NCBI RefSeq assembly: GCF_015832195.1
Contig: NC_052019.1
Location: 5,255,685 to 5,319,684 of the forward strand
Length of the DNA stretch: 64,000 bases
Source: Motacilla alba alba
Lineage: Eukaryota; Chordata; Aves; Passeriformes; Motacillidae
Direction of reading: 5' to 3'
Of this stretch, positions 38,321 through 50,427 are shown piece by piece (within the stretch, counting starts at the first letter, position 1; each line of letters starts with the position of its first letter). The position numbers and the translations under genes were made by a program. The notes under the pieces were generated by a model. The model ran no database searches and was not told the origin of the DNA. It was given only the letters and a program-made list of their open reading frames with translations.

Positions 38321-40704
38321 CTGGATGATGAAAATGAGTTCCAAACTCTTTTTTCTGTCACTCCCCATGAGTTTCCCATTGGTGTAAACCAGCCGTGTGT
38401 GTTTTCCAGAGGGACCTCTGGTCACTGTCCCCGGAACTCTGCTGACAGAGGCTGTAGGTACTGAACTGAGTTAATTAGAACGTGAAGTTATGTGCCCAAA
38501 TTCTGCTCTGTCATGGATTTTCCCTTGAGTTAGAGAAGAGTTTGAGGCTCAGAAGCTCTAAAAGCACATCCAGATAAAGAAATGGCCCAGCTTTGCCTTG
38601 TGACTTGCGACGGCGACAGCTCCTGAGTGCTCTTGAATGTTTGAGTTCTTTGCAGCTTCAGTTCAGCCACACTCTGGTGTCGCTCCACACAGGAGCGAGC
38701 AATTCCAGCTGAACCTTCACCACTGCTTGGGCAGACCTTGGGCGTTTCATCCCAGAGAGGGATAATGGATCTGATACTGCCAGAGCACCATCCCCTCACA
38801 CCAGCTGATAATCCAGCAGAGACATATCCTGCAATGCAAGCAGAGGTATCCAGGGCTGGCAGGGAGCTGTCCCTGAGGTTACTTGAAAGCAATAATGATT
38901 TTTACAGCTGTTAGACATCAGGAGACTCTCTGGGAGCTCTGGACAGCTTGCACTGGAGTGTGCACACATCTGCTACGTATTCCCATGGAATTGCTTGCTC
39001 GCATCTCTGAAGTGGTTTGTTTATCTCCCTGTAGCTGCTGGGCAGATGACTTTGATTTGTGTGGGAGATCTCCCCAGAAATTTGATGGCACTCCTAAGCA
39101 AAATGTTTTTCCCAGCACAGGGCATGCCCCAGGTGGTCAGGGTTTCACCATGGTCATGCTCCTTGCCATGTTCACACCACGGCATTTTCCTCTGAAGATC
39201 GTCAGGTTGTGCAAAAGAAACCCTTTGTCCAGAAGGAATCTTGCTATTTTTATCCTTAAACTGAAACCCAGTGAGTAACATTCCCCCAAGTGCTCTCTAA
39301 TCATGGGCTCCTCCATTCCTAAGCATTCAGATTGGGCTGGGCTGGCAGCAGGGCTGTGCAACTGAGCTCAGTGTGTGCTTTGAGTTCTCAAAGACCGTCA
39401 GAAAATTCAAGCCCAAGAGGTATGAAAATGCTCAAACTGAGTCATCAGAAATGAGTGGACATTTTTTAAGCCTTCACTGCCTGCCAAAAGCTGCACAATG
39501 ACTCAGTGTCATGGTCTGAGGCAAAGCCTCTGGTTCTGTGTGTTCTCTATTCGACCGTGTCGGATGTGAGGGATGGAGAAAATTATAAATCTAGTCAGAA
39601 ATCCCACTGAGGAGACACCAGAGATCTGCTGCAGAGACCACCGAGGGGAGTTGCAAAGGCTTATGTTGATCTTGGAAGAAAAGACACCATTGACACACAA
39701 AACAGTGTCCTGAGAGAGAGGAGAGCACTAAACACCCACAGACAAAACCACTGGAGGAAAAAACTCAGGATATCCTACATGCTGTATCAGGACACAGAAT
39801 CTATTTGAATAGCTGCCATATTTTAATTGCTTCCAACAATCCTGTTTCTTGGCTCTGTTGTGTATTTCCAGCAACAGTGCTGAAATTATTGTATAACTCT
39901 GAAGAAAAAAAAAAAGGAACTTATCATCAGAACCACTTGTCAGGCTGAAATAAGTTGCCAAAGAAAATTTTATTTTTCCTTTTTATTGTTCTCCTGACAA
40001 GCTGGACAGGGGCTCTTTTCTGTCATGCTGAAAAATCTAATTATATACATACATAAAAAAATAGATAGCACCAACCATTTGTCTCGCATGACTCACCACT
40101 ATCTTTGCAAATGTCATAAATGCAGTCAAGAAAACTACAATCACAGAACACATTAGTGTCTCACAAGGCTGCCTGGCTTGATTACAGGCTGGCAAGGATT
40201 AGGCTGAGTAATTGGGAGAAGATGGCAGGAAGATTTCACTGGACACCTGGGATTATTGTGTGCAGGAAGCACGGCAGGAGACAAACCACTAAAGGACAAT
40301 CCAGTGCCTTCAATGGCAATCCCTGCTGCAGGCTGATACCATTTGTGCAGCCCAAAAGAGATGAAGAAACAGAGCCTGTAATTTAAATAAATGGCTGTGA
40401 AACCCTTTATTCATTTATCACTTGGGCCTCCTGTTTTAAAGAAAAAGAGGGGATCCCTCTCTGGAATAAATCTTCATGGCCACCCCCTGTGCAGGAACAA
40501 GGCTGGGAAGCCCTGCCCTGCACCAGGTGGTGGGAGGGGGGTTTCTGCTTCACCACGGTGGGACCCTGGACACCCTCACCAGGGTGCACAGTAAATGCAT
40601 TTCACTTCCTCACCAACCCCACTGGAAGACCGTGGTCCTTGTGGGTCCTTCTGGCTTCTACAGCACCTCTGCCTCTCTGCCCTGAGGCTACACCAGGTCC
40701 TCAC
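38321..40704. other. Intergenic DNA, possible further LTR remnant
   Basis: No exon is supported. A tgtcatggtctgaggc motif at about 39508 resembles an LTR start, but I could not find its other end. The rest is plain. Confidence 0.4.
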
Positions 40705-41217
40705 CTGCTGTGCTTGTCCAGCTCTGGGACCTCCAGCAGGACCTGGAGCTGCTGGAGCCAGTCCAGAGGAGGCCAGGAAGATGCTCAGAGGGCTGGAGCC
40801 CCTCTGCTGTGGAGACAGGCTGGGAGAGCTGGCGGTGTTCACCTGGAGAGGAGAAGGCTCCAGGAAGACCTTGGAACCTATTCCAGTGCCTAAAGGGCTA
40901 CAGAAGAGCTGGAGAGGGAGTTTTGACAAGACATGGAGTGGCAGAACAAGGGGAAATGGCTTCAAACTGAGAGAAGGCAGGGTTAGATCGGATGTTAGGA
41001 GAACATTCTTTACTGTGAGGGTGGTGAGGCCCTGGCACAGGTTTACTGGAGATGTTGTGCCTGTCCCAACCCTGGAAGTGCCCAAGGCCAGGTTGGATGA
41101 TGCTCTGAGCAACCTGGTTTAGTGGAAGGTGTCCCTGCCCATGGCAGCGGTGTTGAAACTGGCTGAACTTTAAGGTCCCTTGCAACCCATAACATTTTAT
41201 GGTTCTGTGATTCTGTG
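40705..41217 (+). mobile_element. CR1 LINE 3' part, longest copy in the window
   Basis: It contains the ordered CR1 landmarks: gatgctcagagggctggagc, cccctctgctgtggagacag, gctgggagagctggcggtgt, tggagaggagaaggctccag, gaagaccttggaacctattc, cagtgcctaaagggctacag, cttcaaactgagagaagg, gttaggagaacattcttt, ctggaagtgcccaaggccag and the terminal ggttctgtgattctgtg. Orientation is forward. Open frames through it are not intact CR1 proteins. Confidence 0.93.
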
Positions 41218-41349
41218 CATGGCAGGGCAGACCAGAGCCACAGAGGAGAGCCCTGGCTGAGCAGAAGATGAGATCACAGGAGGAGGTCTCAGTCTCAGAA
41301 CATCAGACATGATGGGTCTGCTATAGTTGGGCTTTAATAAGTAGGCAAC

Positions 41350-41987
41350 TGTCCTAGATTGCAAGGCAATGTGTGTTCCATTTCCATCTGTCAGAGGTGG
41401 GGCAGTTATCTGCTGTTCATCGGGCAGTTTTCTTTATCTCTCCCACAACCAATCCTCCCTCCAGGAGATCTCTGCTGTTCATGGCCACTAATTATTAATG
41501 ATCTTCTGTTCATGGCCAGTGAGTGTCCCTGCATGGCTGATCAAATTCCATCATCCCACTGGGAGATGCTCTGCCCAGGGGAGGAGCCAAGCATTCCTAC
41601 CTGGATACAATCTGACCCTGGGAACAGCACAGCAGCTTCTGCCCACTGCATTCCCAGAGGAGCAGCTGCCTCTACCACGGGATCTTCAGAGGAAAACTCC
41701 ACCCTTGTGCAGGATCCCTGCTCCAGCAGAACCACAGCTGGCCCTGCAGGAGGGCTGAGCCACCATGGAATGGCACTGCTGCCACCACCCTGACCCACAG
41801 GGGCTCAGCTCCTGTTCTGACTCCGTCAGTGTTGTTTTGAATTACTGTTATTCCTACTCCCATATCTTTGCCTGAGAGCCCCTTAATTCCAAAATTATAA
41901 TAATTCAGAGGGAGGGGGTTTGCATTTTCCATTTTAGGGGAGGCTCCTGCCTTCCTTAGCACACACCTGTCTTTTCAAACCAAGACA
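41350..41987 (-). mobile_element. Candidate solo LTR, about 640 bp, reverse
   Basis: It begins TGTCCTAG at 41350 and ends CCAAGACA at 41987, so both ends have the TGTC...GACA inverted termini of an LTR. The minus-strand start TGTCTTGGTTTGAAAAGACA and the following AGGTGTGTGCTAAGGAAGGC resemble a common songbird LTR. Flanks gcaac and acaac agree at four of five bases, a possible target duplication. No viral internal genes are adjacent. Confidence 0.6.
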
Positions 41988-42944
41988 ACAACTTTTTAAA
42001 AAAACAAATCTACTTCTAAAACCCTGGAGAACTTTGAAGAAACTCATCCTTTCACAGTGAGATGGACAGTGAATTTCTGCAACACGGAGTTTCTCAAATG
42101 CTCTTCCTCAACTTCCATGGCACTGATGCCAGGACCTGTCCCGACAAGAGCCAGTCTCATTTCAATCTCACAGTCCTGTTTGAAAATGCATCCCCTGGCT
42201 GTTTAATTTTTGAAGTTTAATCCCTTGATTAAACCCTTGTTTAATCCCTGAAGCACTGCACTCAGTCCCATTCACATGCACAGCATTTCCTGGCTGGGCT
42301 GGGGACAGCTCCTGAGCTGTGAAATATGTTTGAAATGTGTGAAATGTCTGAAATGAACTGCGTGCATTCCCCAGCTCCTTCGATGTGCCTGGAGCACAGA
42401 TTTGATCTTGTTGGATGACATCAGGGCAGTGATGCCTGATTTTTGGAGAAGTTTCACAGTAAAAAATGACAGATCAGGAGGAAATGCTCATGTGGACAGG
42501 GATATTTTGGACAGGGAAAGAACTATGCTCTGTTTCAATGTGAGGCCATTCTATGCTGCATTGGGAAATTGTGCTCTTCTCTACAAAAAGCTGAGCTTTT
42601 TTCATTTGCAAGTATCTCTGTGGTTTATATTTGGCTTTAATTAGGTATTCTTTCAAATCTTATCACTGCCCACCCAGAGCAAGTGGAGTGGCATAAATAC
42701 AGACACGATGCAGAGTACCTTACACTGAGGAGCACAGCAACAGCAAATTAACAATCTTTTCTTTTTCCCAGGCATTTCATCTTGAATCCAGGAGAGGACT
42801 TGTTTACTGAATTGGTTCATTAGTTGAGGAATGAAATATTGTCTGGCAAGGTTAATATTTCACATTTTATTATGACTTTTCACTTGAGGATCTAAAAATT
42901 ATTTACAAGACTCAAAGCTTGAACTATACACTTCTTTTATTTTC

Positions 42945-43030
42945 CAGCAAATTGTAGATGCCCTTTCCCTGGCAGTACTCAAGGCCACGTTGGAGGGGGC
43001 TTTGTGCAGCCTGGTCTAGTGGAAGATGTT
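42945..43030 (+). mobile_element. CR1 LINE fragment
   Basis: It reads ctttccctggcagtactcaa, ggccacgttggagggggctt and tgtgcagcctggtctagtgg, a forward CR1 segment that stops before the 3' terminal repeat. Confidence 0.8.
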
Positions 43031-45279
43031 TGGGTTTGGTTTTTTTTAAGAACAGGATTTCCCTTCTCCTATACCTCCCATTATTTAACCTACCAAAAAT
43101 TTTACATATAAAATCATAGTTTGAGCAACAAAATACTTTAGAGCAGTATAACAAAACATCCTTTGCCACTATACTTTTACTAAGTTAAGCAACGTGCATG
43201 TGCATGTGAAAACCACCTCATTGCTTGTCTTTTAAAGCTTAACTAAAGCTGCAAAATACCTCACAACTCCACGGGTGGAAAGTCGATCAGAGCAGCCAAA
43301 GCCCTGCTGTTCCAGCGGGAATGGTGGGATAATTGCCCGCGGTTGTGCTGAGAGCTCACACCTGACCTGAATGCCTGTGGAGGAGTTTGTAGAAACGAGG
43401 ATGTGTCTGGAGCAGCAGGAGGAGGAGCGTGCAGCTCCTCTGCCACGGGAAATCACTCTCTGGAAATGCTGCTTTGCTCCCGAGATAAGTAAGCCCCAGG
43501 GAGATTAAAGAAGCATGTGTTGGAAATCAGGTGTTCTCCTCCAAGGATTTTTTCTCTTGGCAGGATGTGTGAGTATTACTTGGTCATTAAATCTGGGTGG
43601 CGAGAGAAGGGATAGAATATAAATGCACGGCTGGGGAAGGCAGATGAAAAATTGGAATGGTTTGGGGGCGGCAGGAATCACTGCACATGTTGGTGGGCTG
43701 CTAAGGGCACGTGTTCATGCTGGCCCCTCTGCTGGGGATGCCCAGCTGTGCCCAGCTGTGCCCTCTGCCACCCCACAGCTGCCTCTGCTGGGCCTCGGAA
43801 AGAGCAGGAGAGAGGGAAACTCATCTGTGGGTTATGATATAGGAGAGGCTGAATAGACCAAAATACACCTGTCTGCTAGGATGATGAACTTTGGATCACT
43901 CAGCTCTTCAGGGGCAGGACAAAAATCCATCAACAGCTCATCTCTTCCAGAAATAGATTTGTATCTGTTATATAAAGAAAGTGGGGAAGGGAATGAAGAC
44001 CCTCATCATTGAGGAGGACAACAGAAACTGGGGTGGGGGGTGAGAGTGTGTGCTCATGGCCCTGCCAGAGAACCATGCCCACCCAGCACATCTCTACATC
44101 CTCTCACTGCTTTCTCATGTTGGCTTTTTTTGCCTCTTTCCCCCGTTCTCCCAGCTCAGTAATTCTTTCCCAGGCATTCACATAAAATGGTGCACCAGGT
44201 GCTGTCTCTAGCCAACAGCTCAGGAACAAAATCTGAAAATGTGTTCCTGTTGACAACTGTGTCAGACTGCTTCCTAAGGACCACCAAAATCCTCCTCTCC
44301 CAATAATAATCTGTTTGCTTTCCACTGCCTACTCTGTAATACCAAAACTCAATTTTGGTTGTTCTGTTTTTCATGTCTGGCTTTGTACAAGCCAGGCTAC
44401 ATTTGTTTATTTGACACTGACTTGTGCTAGATAAATATGATCTATGCCAGATAAATAGAGGTTGGATTCAAAGAATTGGTACCCAGGCTATTTATGTTAG
44501 CAGCTTGACTGAATCAGTTTTAACCAAGGTAAAGAAGCAAAATCTGAATATAGAAAAGGAACCAGGTAATAAACAAGAGCAGGTTATAAGTTGCTTTCAT
44601 GTATTTTCTTCTCTTTGCAAAACTGTATTTTTCTGATCTGTGTGATGAAGTTGCCACTCACCCCCTTTAGCTCTGACACCATCCATAGCCACAAAGCTGA
44701 CATTTCCCAAACCAGGGCCATCCACAAAAGCAGCTGAAGGTCAGAGTGAGCTCCAGGCTCACCTGGGGAGGCACTGTCATGTCTGGGTCTGACTGTGAGC
44801 AGCACCTGCAGCAAAGCTTGGCTCTCTGCTCTTGGTCTCTCAGGCTGTGCAACTCTCCCCTTCCAAAACCAGGAGAGGCAGCCCAAAGAAATCACAGCTG
44901 GCAGAGCATCCCCAGGAGCCTGTGGGCAATGAGCTGGATTTGACAAAAATTCACAGTCAAATATTAGTGCTTATCTATTAAAACTGTGGCTGAAGCAGAG
45001 TCCTTTGGCTCTGAAGGCTGAATCCCACATTACTCCAGGAACAAAATGAGGAAAGCCACCTGACCTGAAGCCATCAGCACAGAAGCAAAGATTCCCCAAG
45101 CAGCACAACCAGGTGCTGCCAGCTTCTGATGCCCTCAGTGATGGGCAGTCCCAGGGAGGCTCTGAGCACTGAATTTAAAGCATTTCCCATTCTCTGCTCC
45201 ATTAACTGGGAGGGATAGAAACCTTCCTGCAGCTGGGGGGTGAGGCTGCAGAGGCAGACAAGGTGATAGGTGAAGGCAG
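43031..45279. other. Intergenic DNA without recognised features
   Basis: No supported exon, repeat or RNA gene was seen in this stretch. Confidence 0.45.
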
Positions 45280-45362
45280 GGGCACCTTCCACTAGCCCAG
45301 CTTGCTCCAAGCCCCATCCAACCTGTCCTTGGACACTCCCAGGGTTGGGGCAGGCACAGCTC
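45280..45362 (-). mobile_element. CR1 LINE fragment, reverse
   Basis: It contains gcaccttccactagcccagc, ttgctccaagccccatccaa, and cctgtccttggacactccca, the reverse complement of the CR1 segment just before the 3' tail. Confidence 0.85.
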
Positions 45363-47624
45363 TGAAAAAAAAAAAGCATCATTCTAGCAACAGGTCCCTT
45401 GATGGATCAGACTTTATGTAAATTCATCAGATTTTATGTAGATTTTTGCAGAAGATTAAGATGCACATGAAGATGATTTTTCTCTGATAATTTGGTTTTT
45501 TACTTTTTAAATATATAGCTCATGTTGTACAGGGCATCGATGAAGAGTACTGTATCCTGTCCCTTTTTTAATGAACACCCGGGGTGTGCCAAGAGGCTGC
45601 TCTAATTAGAGCAATTTTAGTGCTTTCTAGAGAGGTCACTGCTTGGGAAGTGCTGCTCCATTAAATGGCACAAAAAATATCACATAGAACCACACCCACC
45701 CCCAAAAAAACCCAAACAAAATACAAAAACTGTTATTGGGGGACAGAAAACAAAAGAGTTTCTGGCAAGAGAAAAGACCTCCATGCAAATCAGATTTCTC
45801 ACCACTGCCCACTTCAGACTTTTGCCTGTTGGTGCTCCGTGGTGTTCTGTTAAAAGCCTTTATTTTTTGGTAAAAGGAAATCCTGTTTTTCTGGCTTGTG
45901 CTTGTCATGATGGCCCCAAGGGAGCTTTAAATATTCATTTACTTTACCAGAGTTCAGAAATACTTAGCTCAAACCAATTAAGTTTTTAATTAAAATGCAT
46001 TAGAAGGAGAATCTTGCATATTAAATTTCTCCTTTTATTTTCTTTTTTTTTTTTTAAGAGACACGGCAATCAGTGGAGTTTGGCAGCCCCTGTATGACAA
46101 CAAATAGAAGCTCAATAACATTTTTAACCTTTGCTCGTGAATTGCATGAGTCACAGAATTGAAACTCGCAGAGCAGAACCTTGCAACTCCATTTCCTTTT
46201 CCCAACGTGCTGATTTATGTATTGACCATATTCCCCAGCTCCCTGTGACAGAAATGCTGTCATTGTAAAAATAAGCAGGGTTTCATCTGTGAGCACCGTG
46301 CTTCTGTGGATTGCAAGGCCAATATCTGCAATTCTGGTAATGTAGGAGCTGCTGCAGTAATTGATCTGTGCCAGCACCCACCACCACTTGAATGATAAAT
46401 CCATGTTTTAAACAGACTGCTCTAAAAACTGCAGAGAGACTGGCAAAAAGAACAAAACCTGGAGAGAGCCAATAAAGAAAGATGAAATAAAATATACTGT
46501 TACAGAGCCTCCTCTGTGCAATGCCTTGGGAGGGGACTCAGGTATGGGGTGTCTAGAAGAGATGAACAATGGTGTTGGTTTAAAAAAAAAATGAATTTCA
46601 GTCTTCTTATTGTTTTGTGCTTACCCAAAACACCTAAAATCCCATACCACTGAGACAGCAGGATGCAGAAAACGTTGCCATTAGTGGGATGAGTCTGAAA
46701 TTCAGCTTTTCATGCTTGTTATTAGAGATAGGAAAACTTATTTGCAGTCTTCATGAACTTGATTTAGTGTGGGGATTTTGATAGAAAATGAAAAATGCCA
46801 CTAAAACACAAAAATACTTTTAGTTCTGTTGGAAAACAAATTGTGTACAGTGAAAAACAACCATCTCCAAAGTAAGGATGGGAATATTTTATAAAGATAC
46901 ATTAATCTCAGGTGAACTTCAGGTGAAATTGCTTTTCTGTAAGGCCAAAACTATAACAACAAAAATAAAGGGCTCATATCTTCTTGAAGGAGAAAAATGT
47001 CTGTATTTTAACATTTTCTAGACTCCTCAAACGGAGACACCTGGCAGCACCCCCTCACTGGCTCATGGTGCAACATCAAATAATGAAAATATCTCACTGC
47101 AGAGGCCGAGGTGTGTCCTCAGAGGTGGGGAATGAGCAGCAGAGCCCACCCAAAACACAACCCCACGGGGCCCAGGAGAGCCTTCCATCAAAACAGAAAA
47201 TGTATGGAGTGGCTTTGAGTCTGGGATTAAAGCAGCAGCAATTCTCCATGTAGAATTTGTAGGTTACAGTGGCAGTGTCACCCCTGGCTGAAGTGGCATC
47301 CTCCTCCTGTGATTCACCCTCATCCCTGGCAGGGATAAATGTGGAATTAAAAAAACTGTGGCAAGAGGCAGTCTATATTTTTCATTTCATACTCTGACAC
47401 ATGAAACAGAGCCTGTTTCAACTCAGTGCTTGGGGTTTAAATTTACCTTTCCAGCTCTGTGTTTAGGCAAAAAAAGCCTGTTTGTTTTTTAAATATTTAG
47501 TTTTCTGTTGTTCACCATCCTCTGTCCCTTTAAGTGGGGGTCCATTTTTACCTTTTTCAAGTTGGCAAGAACACTGGGCAATAGAAAACCTGAAGAAATT
47601 TTTATTTCTAAATTGAGAAATAAA

Positions 47625-47712
47625 TGTTTTTTTGTTTGTTTTTGTTTTGTTTTGTTTTGGGTTTGTGGGGTGTTTTTTTTGGGGTTTTTTTTGTTTGTTT
47701 GTTTTTTTTTCT
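47625..47712. repeat. (TTTG)n/(TTTTG)n simple repeat
   Basis: T-rich sequence punctuated by G, of the type ttttgtttgtttttg and ttttgttttggg, which produces a Phe/Val/Cys-rich false frame. Confidence 0.85.
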
Positions 47713-48786
47713 GATAGCAGCTAGAAGCTTGGTTTTGGTGAATGAATGGACACAATTAACTTTTCAGATGCTTTTACACAACTATCCAAGTGTCATCTCC
47801 TCCCAGACTGGCCCTCACCACCATATCCCAGCATCAGGAGTCAGCCCTGGCTGAGCTACATGGAAAAGCTCATGAACAGAACAAGGAGTTTCCTCATGCC
47901 TATGAAAATGGGGAGAGCTGCCTGATTTCCCAGGGAGGAGCTGAGCTCAGCATCACCCCATGGAGATGTTCAGCTCTTTCCTCTTCCCACTGTGTCTGGA
48001 TCACATTTCCAACATGCCCAGTTCTCCCTTTGCCTTGTGGAGGGCTTGAAGGCACCAAACCCATGCAGACAATTGCCCAAAAGACAATCATGATGGTGGA
48101 AAATGGGTGCTCTGAGCATTTCTGGCCATCTTTCCCAAAGAGCACCTTGCTGCCACGCTCAGCAATTTTCCAGTTCCAGCTGCTGCCAGTCCCACATTGT
48201 GGTGGGAACTCAGTGTGAAGAGGAGCAGAAGAGGAATAGGACCTCTGGTCAAGGCCAGGTCCTGTTTGGAAGGTCTTCAGTCCCAAATGTGAATTATAGA
48301 TGGAATTAGGTCATCCCTGAACAATAATCAGAATCCTCTTTCTTTGTCAGATGGTTGGCTCCCTAAAAGCTCTTCCTACCAAAAGCACAGGGAACACATG
48401 GATTTCCAAGCCATAACTGGACTTGTGTGCTTAAATCCCTTCATGGCATAGCCAGGGACCTGTAAGTCACAGGGACACTTTGGAAAGAGACCCACATCAA
48501 AAAATAAATATTTTCAATTATTTAAAAAAAAGATGAAATATTTTGGTTTGTTTAGGTTTGGTTTTTTTTGCCTGCAGGAATCCTTTAGCAAATTCATCTG
48601 ACAGGTGAGCCAGGGATGAACAAACACAGGGGAGAAAACTGCTGGAGCCTGCAGGGCTCCTGTAGGCAGTCAGAGAGCTGTTCATAAAAACAACAGGAAA
48701 CTACAGCAGGACTGACCCACAGCCCTCTGACCCTGCTCCTCTGGGGCACTTAGGGTCTGCCTGTGCAACTGGCACATCCTTATTTT

Positions 48787-48828
48787 TATATATATATATA
48801 TATATATATTTATTTATTTATTTATTAT
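48787..48828. repeat. (TA)n and (TTTA)n microsatellite
   Basis: About eleven TA units run directly into TTTA units. Confidence 0.92.
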
Positions 48829-50375
48829 ATCTTAAAGAGGTATTTTATATGTACATAGATGCATTGATATAGGTTTTGTCTGCTTGTTTTGAGGGTCTTT
48901 TTGTTTGGTTTGGTTTTTTTGTTTGGTTTTTTTTTTTTTCCCTTCCCAACCATAGAGGCAATGGCTGAAGCACATGCTGGAAATACCCAGAGGAAGCAAG
49001 CCATGAGTCTGAGTAGGGATGGATCAAGCATTTGAACCTTCCTACTGCTCTCACCTGTCCTGAAGTGTGGGGGTCCCAGTCATTGGTTTCTCTGGGTCTG
49101 GACTGAAGGCACTTGAGACAGTAGTTCATGTTCAGACTCAGGGGTTAAAACAGTCTCACTACTGTGAGTTCTGCAGCTTTTCATTAGAAGGCACAAAATG
49201 GCCAACAATCTCTTGTTACAAGGTCTTTTAAGACTAAACTGTCCAATTAAGAACTGACACCTAGATTATTTTCCCTTTTAACCCAGTCACTGATCCCAAA
49301 GAGCCCCAATGCAGACTCTTCTGCCCAATTACAAAATGCCACCCAAACCCATGAAGGAGAAGGAAGAAGAAGCATGAAGAAGAAACCCAGGATGACCCTG
49401 TGCCCTCCATCCTGCTTCCATCCACAACATACTAAAAATCCCAAAACCTCAATTTCTCACCAAGTGATACACCTACACTGCTCTCTATAATCTATTTCAC
49501 ACTTTTGTGGATTCTAGTCTATCTTGAAGTCTAGGAAACTTTCTCCATGAATGAGGGTCAAAGTCAGTGCTCCCCTGGGGGTCAGGACACCCCAGAGCAG
49601 ACAGGGAAATATTCCCAGTACCCTGGGTTTCCACACTGAAGGTGTTCCTGAAACTCCTGACAGGAGCCAAAGTCCCCAGTGAAATCCCTGACCATCACAC
49701 CGAGACTCCAGCTGCTGACCTGCTGCTGCTGTGCCAAATTCTGTCACTTGAACAACACAATCCCAAAAGGCAAAACCCTTCCAGCAGTGAAACCCACCTG
49801 TGCTGGTGGCCAGCAGTGGTCCACACCTGGGAGCAATGCTTCTGCAGCAAAACATTGGCCTGAAGGCCAGAGAAGCCTGAGAATAAAGTTGTCATGCACT
49901 CAAGTTCCCAGCTCAGCGTCAGACAAAACCACTGACATATGGCAGCCTCACAAAACAACTCAAAACCTGTTGAGTTTAATATTTTATGCTCAGTGTGGAT
50001 AGCTGAAGCTTCATCTTGCCCTTGGCACAATAAATGGACTGACTGAAGAAAGTGCTTTATAACTGCAGAGTGCTCAGTGACCCCTAAGGCTTCTGCAGCA
50101 TCCAGGTGCTGTATCCCTGGACACAGAACGGGAGGGAAAATGCAGATTTCATGAGCTGCTGTTGGAACCCTGGTTAAAGAGTATTGTGTAATTAAACAAA
50201 AAAGCCCACACTGAGAGCCACAAGTAGTTAATTATCAAGATAAAAATGCAAATAATTTAAGTGCCATTTCTTAATTAAACTATTCGTCCTTAAAAAGTCT
50301 TGTGGAGAGAGAGATAAAGCTCCATTTTTAGTTTGTTAAAGTACTATGAAACTCACAGTTTATAAAAATATAAAT

Positions 50376-50427
50376 ATAATATAATATAATATAATATAAT
50401 ATAATATAATATAATATAATATAATAT
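50376..50427. repeat. (ATAAT)n pentanucleotide microsatellite
   Basis: About ten perfect copies of ATAAT. Confidence 0.95.

Noticed and set aside
40595..41122. Plus- and minus-strand frames of 175 and 178 codons
   Set aside because: They run through a CR1 3' fragment that is largely non-coding. The frames do not match an intact reverse transcriptase.
47508..48218. Phe/Cys-rich and adjoining plus-strand frames
   Set aside because: They read through TTTG simple repeat and plain sequence without any protein signature.
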